A DNA stretch of 14,410 bases, from assembly GCA_017504335.1 (NCBI GenBank), contig JAFVRI010000163.1, positions 1 through 14,410 on the forward strand, written 5' to 3'. The notes below the pieces were generated by a model. The model did no database searches and was not told the origin of the DNA. It was given only the letters and a program-made list of their open reading frames with translations. Of this stretch, positions 1-6,283 are shown piece after piece. This DNA is from Clostridia bacterium (GTDB lineage: Bacteria > Bacillota > Clostridia > Oscillospirales > CAG-272). Within the stretch, counting starts at the first letter, position 1. The number at the start of each line of letters is the position of its first letter. The translations under genes and the position numbers were made by a program.

Positions 1-528
1 GCAGATCTCGTTGACCGTGATCCCGTCGCCTGCCAATCGGTCGGCAAAGAGCTTGGTGATCATCCCAACGCCCGCCTTGGAGATGCAATATTCCCCTCGG
101 TTCGTAGAGCTGGTATACTCCGAGCAGGATGAAATATTGACGATGGCACCGCCCTTCCCCTGCTTCACCATTTCGTTTGCGACAAGCTGGGTCAAGAACA
201 GCGTTCCCTTCGTATTGATCCCCATGACGTAGTCATAGCTTTCCTCGGTCATGTCCAACAGATCGTTTCTCACCTTCGGAGCCACTCCCGCCACGTTGAT
301 GAGGGCATGGATCTCTCCGAGAAAGAGCGCGGTGTCCACCAGCTTTTTTCGATCCTCGGCAGAAGAAACGTCTCCCGAAACGTAGGTCATATCGACCCCC
401 TTGAAATCGGTCAGATCGGGGGTGGCGCTCCTTCCCATTCCCACGATGGTATATCCTTTTTTCGCCAGCGCCAGAGCGGACGCTTTTCCGATTCCGCCCG
501 CAACTCCGGTTACAATCGCAATTTTCAT
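1..528 (-). CDS. SDR family oxidoreductase (3' end cut by window edge)
   Basis: Short-chain dehydrogenase/reductase, a Rossmann-fold NAD(P)-dependent enzyme that oxidises or reduces a hydroxyl/carbonyl group, typically on sugars, sugar acids or acyl compounds. The 176 visible residues hold the nucleotide-binding TGxxxGIG motif at 7-14, NVAG at 78-81 (variant of NNAG), the structural Asn at 105, SS at 133-134 (catalytic Ser region) and the catalytic YxxxK at Y147/K151. Families of this kind are about 250 residues, so the last third, including the substrate-binding region, lies outside the window. The ATG is preceded by AAAGGTGG at 7 nt and overlaps the stop of the heparinase-like gene by 4 bp (ATGA), which suggests translational coupling. 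Sequence alone does not fix the substrate; a uronate or deoxy-sugar-acid dehydrogenase role is inferred only from the neighbouring lyase-like gene. Confidence 0.92.
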   Translation of the reverse strand, partial: MKIAIVTGVAGGIGKASALALAKKGYTIVGMGRSATPDLTDFKGVDMTYVSGDVSSAEDRKKLVDTALFLGEIHALINVAGVAPKVRNDLLDMTEESYDYVMGINTKGTLFLTQLVANEMVKQGKGGAIVNISSCSEYTSSTNRGEYCISKAGVGMITKLFADRLAGDGITVNEIC

Positions 529-2339
529 ATCAGTTCCACCTTTATACAAATTTCTTGTTCATGTTCACACTCCAAGAGAATTCTCGTGACAAACTCGGCA
601 TTCCAATCGGACGTAAGAGAGGGATCCCCGAAGCAGATCTGCTCATACCGCAGAACACCCTTGGAAGGAACCATGCGATAGCGTTCTCCGAGAATGGCTT
701 CTCCTTGTTCGATCCGTACGGGAAGGACTGTCATGAAAACCTCGCAGACCGATTGGCGATCTGCCTTTGCGAACTCAAACCGATCGGTCACAGTCAGACC
801 TTTTTCGGACAGAGAGAAGGACCGAGTCAACCCGTTGATTTGGGCTTCTGTCGGGTACGCCCCCGCGCAAGAAACGAAAATTTCTTCTTCCGTTGCCTCG
901 AAACGGTCCGCGCGGTACTGTTTTCCGTTGACCTGCTCGGCTCCGTTGATCAAGGGTATGTTATGATAAGAGCCTCGGGTCCACGGAATATTTTTGTAGC
1001 GTGTAGCAGCGGAGAAGGTATCCTTCGTATAGGTTCCGATCCCCACGTCAATCAGGATGGGATCGATGTTTTCGTACAGAACAAAACTTCCCACGTCATT
1101 GTGGTTGTGATTCTCCTCATTGAAGCCACCCTTGACCGATAGGATCATGTCGCCCCGCCGAAGGGTTGCCAGCTCCATATTCGGAAGATTCTCAAGAATA
1201 CCGTGAAGAGGATAGGATACCTGCCACTCACTCATTTGACGAATAAACTGCTCGTTCAGGATCAATCTGCGCAGGGTGAGGATCTTATAATCAAGAGGAT
1301 CGCGCAGATCGGCTCGTTCCCGATAAACGGCAACGCTGAAATTCATCAGCTCCTTGTTTTGCGTCTCCCTCGCAAAGCCAAAGAGCATGGGCATGTTCGT
1401 GCCGATCCCCACGGCATGCGCATCCGCTACGTTGACGAAGTAATCCGCGGCAAGGTGTGCCTTTTGCATATAGGATGCCATGCGACCGAGCTTTTCATCG
1501 GCGAAAAGATCCAGTGCCCCATCCGTTGCGATCTTGAGCTGATAGACCAACTCGAAGAGAGACGCTCCCGCCCGATTCCAATAGTGGGGGCCTTCGTCGC
1601 ATCCGCCGTCATCGGGAATGGCATCATAATAATTTTGAGCCTCCCAAAGAATTTTGCGAACCGCCCGTTCCTTCCGTCGCTCCTCTCGCTCACAAAGAAG
1701 AAATACGGTCAGCACATTCGACAGAATCCAAGGATTCCAATTGTTGACCCTCTTTCCCTGATGCCCCATCCACCCAAAATCGAATCGGTTCTCGTAGGGC
1801 TCCTTGATCCGTTTGTTCAGCTCGTATTCCACCCGCTTCACGATCTCGGGGCAGAAGCCGAGAAGCGGCTGTTTGAGAAGGGTAACGGTCATGGAAAGCT
1901 GCTCTGCCGTTTCTGCGGCATACAGATCGATATAGGGCTCCGCGGGTGTTGGAATATTGGGTCTTTCAAACTTATGATTCAGGAAATGGGCAGACAACCC
2001 CCAGTAGCTTTCCTCACAGATTGCAAACAGTCCGTTGACAATCTGGGGCAGAAAGCGACCCTCGTTTTCCTTCAGTTCGGCAAGAACAAACAGAACCAAG
2101 TGACTGCGTCGGTCAAAATGCGGATTTTCCATGATCTTACGGTTTCCGCTTTTCTTGAATTCCATAAAATCCGTCGCCTTGATGATGGGCCATCCGTAGT
2201 CCAGCTCCTCCTCCGCCAAGGAAACGCACGTCTCGTTTTGGAAGTTCTCCCAAAAATCGCGGTCGTCCAAGGTGGGAAACAAATCGGAGCGAAAAGTGAA
2301 CCGAGCCAGATCGTGTGTTTCTAAAAACTGTCGAAACAT
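525..2339 (-). CDS. Heparinase II/III-like protein (putative polysaccharide lyase)
   Basis: A 604-residue protein with the layout of heparinase II/III-type lyases: an N-terminal alpha-helical (toroid-like) half and a C-terminal beta-rich half. Visible signposts are NNWNPW at 199-204, DGGCDEGPHYW at 244-254 (a conserved toroid-groove motif), HNHND at 411-415 followed by a G-S-F-x-x-Y stretch, and SYHN at 457-460. The last two are hallmarks of the heparinase II/III C-terminal domain. Members cleave uronate-containing polysaccharides by beta-elimination, leaving a 4,5-unsaturated uronate. No signal peptide is present, so a cytoplasmic enzyme on imported oligosaccharides is likely. I chose the ATG at 2339 because GGAGGA lies 6 nt upstream; the frame stays open further upstream but that part overlaps the preceding gene. 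It sits 13 bp after the flavin oxidoreductase gene and overlaps the SDR gene by 4 bp. The exact substrate is unknown. Confidence 0.85.
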   Translation of the reverse strand: MFRQFLETHDLARFTFRSDLFPTLDDRDFWENFQNETCVSLAEEELDYGWPIIKATDFMEFKKSGNRKIMENPHFDRRSHLVLFVLAELKENEGRFLPQIVNGLFAICEESYWGLSAHFLNHKFERPNIPTPAEPYIDLYAAETAEQLSMTVTLLKQPLLGFCPEIVKRVEYELNKRIKEPYENRFDFGWMGHQGKRVNNWNPWILSNVLTVFLLCEREERRKERAVRKILWEAQNYYDAIPDDGGCDEGPHYWNRAGASLFELVYQLKIATDGALDLFADEKLGRMASYMQKAHLAADYFVNVADAHAVGIGTNMPMLFGFARETQNKELMNFSVAVYRERADLRDPLDYKILTLRRLILNEQFIRQMSEWQVSYPLHGILENLPNMELATLRRGDMILSVKGGFNEENHNHNDVGSFVLYENIDPILIDVGIGTYTKDTFSAATRYKNIPWTRGSYHNIPLINGAEQVNGKQYRADRFEATEEEIFVSCAGAYPTEAQINGLTRSFSLSEKGLTVTDRFEFAKADRQSVCEVFMTVLPVRIEQGEAILGERYRMVPSKGVLRYEQICFGDPSLTSDWNAEFVTRILLECEHEQEICIKVELI

Positions 2340-2352
2340 AAGCTTCCTCCTA

Positions 2353-3558
2353 TCACAGCAAAATTGTTTTATAGAGATTTCTGTAATATTCGTTGAATAC
2401 CGCGCAGCCCGAAACCTGTCCCGCACGCATGAGCGCGGTACACTTGGAGCAAGCAAGACAGCATTTTTTGGTCTCAAAGCGACCCTCGCGGAAGTCCTTA
2501 TAAAATTCAGGGTAGGCAAGCCACATTCTGCCAAAGCCAACGAAATCACAGATTCCCTCGGCAAGCTGCCGTTCGGCTTGCTCCATCAGATCCTGCCGAT
2601 AGTAGGAAAGCCCCGAGCCAACCACGGGCAGAGACGGATGCCGCTCCTTTAAGTGGCGTTCAATAACCTCAAAACGGGCAAGTCCCGCCGAGGGAGCCTC
2701 AGGCGCTTCATAGCCACCCTTGCGGTAGGGACGGTTCACGTGGGGATTGTAATAGGGGTTGCCCACGGTCACGTTGAGCATCTGCAAGCCCTCGGCGACC
2801 AGCAGGTCAAGCAATCGATCGGGCTCGGTCAGATCCAATTCATTTTCTTCGGTGGTTCCAAAGCCATAGGGCTTCGGTACCATATCCGATACGCTCCACC
2901 GGGTGGTCAGCAATATATGCCGAGGGATCGCATCCCGCACAGCACGGAAACAATCCAGATACAGCCTTGTGCGGTTTTCAAAGCTGCCGCCGTACCGTCC
3001 CTCTCGGGTAAATGCGGACAAAAGCTCTTGGAAGAGGTATCCGTGGCAGGATTTTACGTCCACCCCGTCAAAGCCCGCTTCCACTGCCAAAAGAGCCGAT
3101 TCGGCATATTTTTGAGGAAGCGTATCCAGATATTCGTCGGTGACGATGTTCGCATCGGTCACGGGACGGCGTTCCTCGTAAATGGGATGGCGATAAGCGA
3201 TCATGGGCGAAATACTCTGTCTGCCCGAATGGGTCAGCTGAAGAATCAGCACGGGCTCATTTCCGCATTCCTCTTTTGCGATCCTACGCAGCTCTCCTAC
3301 AAGCTCCCGAAAGATCGGAAGATTTTCTCGGGTCAGCATCATCTGCCGCCGATTGGTTCTCCCTTCGGGGCAAACGGCGGTGGCTTCCATCCAGATCATG
3401 CCCGCTCCGCTTTTGGCGGCGCTCACATATTTTTTCACCGTCAGCTCGGAGGGGCTGCCGTCTTCATTGCAATCGCATCCCTCCATGGGCTGCAACACCA
3501 CTCGGTTTGTAAATTTTTGTCCGTTGATCTCAAAGCATTCGTGTATCATATCTACCAT
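2353..3558 (-). CDS. NADH:flavin oxidoreductase / Old Yellow Enzyme family protein
   Basis: FMN-dependent TIM-barrel oxidoreductase of the Old Yellow Enzyme type, 401 residues. Recognisable parts are the N-terminal NRVVLQPM strand (18-25), QLTHSGRQ (107-114), the family block from CHGYLFQELL (171-180) to GGSFENRTR (190-198), and VVGSG (312-316) near the phosphate-binding end. Near the C-terminus, C367, C370, C373 and C385 resemble the 4Fe-4S ligand set of 2,4-dienoyl-CoA reductases (CxxCxxxC-x11-C), but with one residue fewer in the second gap. The C-terminal FAD/NAD(P)H domain of those long enzymes is missing, so electrons must come from a partner or directly from NAD(P)H. It is the first gene of the operon. 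Start choice is open: the ATG at 3558 has GGAAAGG directly against it, while the ATG at 3549 has AAGGA at 8 nt and may be the true start. The substrate is not known; reduction of an activated C=C bond is typical of the family. Confidence 0.92.
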   Translation of the reverse strand: MVDMIHECFEINGQKFTNRVVLQPMEGCDCNEDGSPSELTVKKYVSAAKSGAGMIWMEATAVCPEGRTNRRQMMLTRENLPIFRELVGELRRIAKEECGNEPVLILQLTHSGRQSISPMIAYRHPIYEERRPVTDANIVTDEYLDTLPQKYAESALLAVEAGFDGVDVKSCHGYLFQELLSAFTREGRYGGSFENRTRLYLDCFRAVRDAIPRHILLTTRWSVSDMVPKPYGFGTTEENELDLTEPDRLLDLLVAEGLQMLNVTVGNPYYNPHVNRPYRKGGYEAPEAPSAGLARFEVIERHLKERHPSLPVVGSGLSYYRQDLMEQAERQLAEGICDFVGFGRMWLAYPEFYKDFREGRFETKKCCLACSKCTALMRAGQVSGCAVFNEYYRNLYKTILL

Positions 3559-3577
3559 CCTTTCCTGTTATGTCTTC

Positions 3578-3606
3578 ATTATATCACACAATAAAAGCAA
3601 TGAAAA
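3578..3606 (-). promoter_or_regulatory. Promoter of the flavin oxidoreductase-lyase-SDR operon
   Basis: On the minus strand, a perfect TATAAT (3583-3578) is preceded by TTTTCA (3606-3601, 4 of 6 matches to the -35 consensus) with a 17-nt spacer. The weak -35 fits a promoter that needs an activator such as the adjacent AraC-type protein (inference). Confidence 0.6.
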
Positions 3607-3644
3607 TAGCAAAATTTGCAAAAATATATTGCTTTTCTTGCAAA
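3593..3644. promoter_or_regulatory. Nested palindromic operator candidate between divergent promoters
   Basis: AAAAGCAAT (3593-3601) is mirrored exactly by ATTGCTTTT (3628-3636), and inside this pair lies the smaller palindrome GCAAAATTTGC (3609-3619). Both centre at about 3614. TTGCAAA also occurs twice as a direct repeat, at 3616-3622 and 3638-3644, 22 bp apart, close to two helical turns. It overlaps both the operon's -35 region and the AraC gene's -35, as expected for a shared control site of a divergent regulator. Confidence 0.5.
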
Positions 3645-3657
3645 GGTGGGTTATACT
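3629..3657 (+). promoter_or_regulatory. Promoter of the AraC-type regulator gene
   Basis: TTGCTT (3629-3634), a 17-nt spacer and TATACT (3652-3657) lie about 20 nt upstream of a strong AAAGGAGG ribosome-binding site. The -35 is part of the right arm of the palindrome, so binding there could repress the regulator's own gene. Confidence 0.65.
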
Positions 3658-3678
3658 AAAGGAAAAGGAGGTGATTTT

Positions 3679-4299
3679 ATGCTTCACCGTTTTCACACGG
3701 ATCTTTTTCAATTTGAATATAAGGAAAGCCAAATTGACGATTCTGTCCTTTGGGAAAGCCATTGCCACCCTCGTTTTGAGCTGATCGGTGTTTTGGAGGG
3801 AGACGTGAACGTCATGCTGGAGGGTACGTCTCATCGGCTGACCGAGGGACAGGTCATCATGGTTCCCTCTCTCTATTATCACACCATCACCGCCAATCAA
3901 CGGATGAACAACCGACGGGTCATCGTTCTTTTCGATCCCGTCGCCATTCCCGAGGTTTTGATGGATACGCTGGTGAGCCATCCCATCCCCACCGTGTTTT
4001 TTTCTCCCCACATCGAATCGCTCCGCGCGATCTGTCAAAGCGAACATCACACCCTTTATATTCCCTTGGCGGAAGCGCTCATGACCGAAATCTTTTATGA
4101 TGCGCTCAAAAAGACAACGGAGCAGACCCTCCTTGCTACCGATGAATTTTTGGAAAAGACCCTCTCCTATATTGATCGCCATCTCTGCGAACGGATCCTG
4201 CTTTGCGATCTGGCACGGCTGACGTCCCGCTCCAAGTCCTCCTTCTGCCATCTGTTTGAGGAAAAAATGAAGATCTCCCCCAAGCAATACATTCTTTAA
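3679..4299 (+). CDS. AraC family transcriptional regulator, truncated by an in-frame stop
   Basis: Regulator with an N-terminal cupin-like sensing domain (WESHCHPRFEL at about 25-35, followed by the G-D-V strand and a second histidine-containing block near residue 73) and the beginning of the AraC/XylS DNA-binding domain from about residue 170. The first HTH is present (LCDLARLTSRSKSSFCHLF), ending in PKQYIL just before TAA at 4297-4299. Normal members carry two HTH motifs; the second is encoded in the same frame directly after the stop (4300-4437). The start is the ATG 7 nt after AAAGGAGG; an upstream in-frame ATG lacks such a site. It is divergent from the lyase operon and is its likely local regulator. 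As read, the 206-residue product has half a DNA-binding domain and may be inactive. A single base change (for example AAA, CAA or GAA to TAA) or a sequencing error would explain it. Confidence 0.85.
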   Translation: MLHRFHTDLFQFEYKESQIDDSVLWESHCHPRFELIGVLEGDVNVMLEGTSHRLTEGQVIMVPSLYYHTITANQRMNNRRVIVLFDPVAIPEVLMDTLVSHPIPTVFFSPHIESLRAICQSEHHTLYIPLAEALMTEIFYDALKKTTEQTLLATDEFLEKTLSYIDRHLCERILLCDLARLTSRSKSSFCHLFEEKMKISPKQYIL

Positions 4300-4437
4300 A
4301 AAAAGCTTGCCTATGCGGACAAGCTCATCGGTGAGGGGGTTCCCCGTACTGAAGCGGCCCTTCGGATCGGGTACGAAAATTACAGCAATTTTTATCGGTT
4401 GTACAAAAAGAATCTGCCGACAAAAAATGATCATTGA
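4300..4437 (+). pseudogene. Detached second HTH of the AraC regulator (in-frame after TAA)
   Basis: Reading on past the TAA in the same frame gives 45 codons and TGA. They form the expected remainder of an AraC domain: KKLAYADKLIGEG, then TEAALRIGYENYSNFYRLYKK, which is the second HTH with the typical A-L-x-x-G-Y-x-N-x-x-x-F pattern. There is no frame change and no ATG with a ribosome-binding site, so it would be made only by stop-codon readthrough. The uninterrupted gene would run 3679-4437 (252 residues), a typical AraC length. Confidence 0.8.
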
Positions 4438-4515
4438 CTGCCTTTGCAAATTCCGATGGACGAATGGGTTCGGCGAGAGTGAAAACAAACGAAAACCACG
4501 CAAACAAACAAACGT

Positions 4516-4544
4516 GTGCCATCCTGAGCGGAGCGCAAACAGGA
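4516..4544. repeat. Partial copy of a CATCCTGAGCGGAGCG-type dispersed repeat
   Basis: The stretch GCCATCCTGAGCGGAGCGCA matches the start of a short dispersed intergenic repeat known from many gut bacterial genomes, whose chance translation gives the recurring CHPERS peptide in hypothetical proteins. From memory of the repeat, the second half (GGAGTCGAAGGATC-like) is not recognisable here, so this would be a fragment. The rest of 4438-4618 shows no gene or terminator. Confidence 0.4.
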
Positions 4545-4618
4545 AGAAATCGGTAGACGATTGTTCGGCGATGACTCATCCGAATGTTCGAGAAAAAAAT
4601 AATTTTCTCCCCGATCTA

Positions 4619-4646
4619 TTGACAAAAATTTCGATTGTGCTATAAT
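4619..4646 (+). promoter_or_regulatory. Promoter of the MATE transporter gene
   Basis: Perfect TTGACA (4619-4624) and perfect TATAAT (4641-4646) with a 16-nt spacer, plus an extended -10 (TGC at 4638-4640). This predicts strong constitutive transcription. The leader is about 25 nt with GGAGG at 4664-4668. Confidence 0.85.
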
Positions 4647-4678
4647 GACCGTGAACAAACATCGGAGGTAGCTTTTTC

Positions 4679-6055
4679 ATGCGTGATCTAACACAAGGCA
4701 GTATCCATAAAAACTTTTTGATCTTCTCCATTCCCATCATTATCTCCTCTGTCCTTTCCTCCGCCTTCGGGGTCATCAACACCTCCATTGCGGGGCTCTT
4801 TTTGGGAGCAAAGGGCATTGCCGCTACCTCTGCCTCCTCGGCATATTTTCAGATCATTTACTCGGTTTTCTTCGGATTCGCCTACGGAATGGCGGTCTAC
4901 GTGGGAAATCTGTTCGGTGCCAAGGAATATGAGCGTCTGAAAAAGATTATGATGTCCACCTTTTATCTGGTCATTGCCGCTTCTCTTTTGATCGGTGAGA
5001 TTTCGGTCTTTCTGTGGAGACCCGTCTTTGCCTTTTTAAAGATCGAGGATTCCATCCGTGACGATTCCCTTTCTTACTACTATCTCATGTGCATCCACCT
5101 GGTGCTTGCCATGTTGAACCACTTTTTTGTCATGGCATCCAACGCCATCGGCGAGACCCGATTTCCTCTCTATATGTCGGTGCTTTGCTCCTCTCTGACC
5201 ATCGGCGGAAATTTCCTGGCGGTCGGAATCTTTGACTTCGGCGTTTTGGGGATCGGTGTGTCCAACATTCTCGCCTACCTGACGGTAGTCCTGCTCTATG
5301 CGGTCCGTTTTCATTTCTACTTTAAGAACATGGGCGTCCATAAACTCCGTGTCTTTCCGCACAAACGGTACTTTACCGCCCTGCTTCCTTACAGCATTCC
5401 CAATATGATCCAACAAATGTCCATGTACCTGGGCATTCTTCTGATGGCTCCCGTCCGAAACGGACTTGGCTATGCGGTCATGGCATCCGTGTCCATTACC
5501 TCCCAGATCGCGGGGATCTGCACCAATATCTATTATGCCTCCGCACGAACCTCCTCCAACTATATCGCCCAATGCGTGGGTGCCAGAAAATACGAAAATA
5601 TCCGCAAAGCGGTGGGCGTCGCCTTCGTGCAGGGCTGCTTCTTCTTTTTGCCCATTCTCCTTCTCATGTGGCTCTTCCCCGATACGGTCTGCGGCATGTT
5701 TATCGACAGAACGGCCGATCCCGAGACCTGGGACTACGCCAAGCTCTATATCCGTGTATTCCTTCCCTTCATTGTGTGCAACATGGTCTGCGGCATTTTC
5801 CATTCGGTATTCCGCGGCATCAAGGCAAACAAGCACCTGATCATTGCCGCATCGGTCTGTACGGCGGCACAGGTTCTCGTTTCCTATATTTTTACACCGC
5901 TGTTCGGCATTTACGGTCTCTTCGCGGGAACCGTATCGGGCTGGGCATGTGAAGCGGTCTACGTTCTGATCATTTATTTTTCGGGTCATTGGGTGCCCAA
6001 AAACATCCGCCTGCGTGTGCTGGCATCGAAAAAACGGACGAAAGTCCGTTCTTAA
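4679..6055 (+). CDS. MATE family efflux transporter
   Basis: A 458-residue polytopic membrane protein with the length and hydrophobic pattern of a 12-helix MATE/NorM-type transporter, which exports organic cations or drugs using a Na+ or H+ gradient. It starts with a short amphipathic N-terminus (D-L-T-Q-G-S-I-H-K-N-F-L) and the I-P-I-I-I-S-S first helix typical of the family, then two homologous six-helix halves; the second opens with P-Y-S-I-P-N-M-I-Q-Q near residue 240. The C-terminus is short and basic. The ATG has GGAGG at 10 nt. It is monocistronic, with its own promoter and a strong terminator, so a link to the neighbouring sugar genes is not indicated. The substrate cannot be read from the sequence; a lipid or polysaccharide flippase of the same superfamily is less likely given the length and start. 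Confidence 0.92.
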   Translation: MRDLTQGSIHKNFLIFSIPIIISSVLSSAFGVINTSIAGLFLGAKGIAATSASSAYFQIIYSVFFGFAYGMAVYVGNLFGAKEYERLKKIMMSTFYLVIAASLLIGEISVFLWRPVFAFLKIEDSIRDDSLSYYYLMCIHLVLAMLNHFFVMASNAIGETRFPLYMSVLCSSLTIGGNFLAVGIFDFGVLGIGVSNILAYLTVVLLYAVRFHFYFKNMGVHKLRVFPHKRYFTALLPYSIPNMIQQMSMYLGILLMAPVRNGLGYAVMASVSITSQIAGICTNIYYASARTSSNYIAQCVGARKYENIRKAVGVAFVQGCFFFLPILLLMWLFPDTVCGMFIDRTADPETWDYAKLYIRVFLPFIVCNMVCGIFHSVFRGIKANKHLIIAASVCTAAQVLVSYIFTPLFGIYGLFAGTVSGWACEAVYVLIIYFSGHWVPKNIRLRVLASKKRTKVRS

Positions 6056-6064
6056 AAAGAAAAC

Positions 6065-6109
6065 ATCCGTCGGCAGGGAGCCCCGGCTCTCTTCACCGAC
6101 GGATTTTTT
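6065..6109 (+). terminator. Rho-independent terminator after the MATE gene
   Basis: ATCCGTCGG (6065-6073) pairs with CCGACGGAT (6096-6104), and an inner arm AGGGAGCC/GGCTCTCT adds a second stem with one G-T pair. A T-run follows at 6104-6109. It lies 10 bp after the stop codon. Confidence 0.88.
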
Positions 6110-6178
6110 CTGAGCGAAAATGCCCACTTTCCTTTCCGATTTTCCCTCTTTTTCCCTCTCTTTTTTCTTTCTTTTCGG

Positions 6179-6207
6179 TTGACAAGAAGGTTTGGGTGTG
6201 CTATAAT
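6179..6207 (+). promoter_or_regulatory. Promoter of the large membrane protein gene
   Basis: TTGACA (6179-6184), 17-nt spacer, TATAAT (6202-6207), with an extended -10 (TGC at 6199-6201). It shares the GTGCTATAAT core with the MATE promoter. Confidence 0.85.
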
Positions 6208-6247
6208 AAAATAGGATATATGTAGTTATCCATTGAATCGTATCACC

Positions 6248-6272
6248 TGCGGAGGCTCCGCGTATATTTTTT
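6248..6272 (+). promoter_or_regulatory. Leader hairpin followed by a T-run (possible attenuator)
   Basis: In the ~70-nt leader, GCGGA/TCCGC (6249-6253/6257-6261) closes a 3-nt loop and is followed at once by TATATTTTTT (6263-6272), then the GGAGGGG ribosome-binding site. The stem also hides a second GGAGG. The shape is that of a small terminator inside a leader, but the stem is short. Confidence 0.35.
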
Positions 6273-6283
6273 GGAGGGGTTCT

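Noticed and set aside
3568..4503. 311-codon minus-strand open frame opposite the AraC gene
   Set aside because: The plus strand encodes clear AraC motifs in this interval, and the minus frame lacks a ribosome-binding site and a recognisable domain.
4590..4609. GAGAAAA/TTTTCTC hairpin as terminator before the MATE promoter
   Set aside because: A/T-rich weak stem without a following T-run.
6233..6283. TTG at 6233 as start of the membrane protein
   Set aside because: No ribosome-binding site, and the leader hairpin lies in this stretch; the ATG at 6284 has GGAGGGG.
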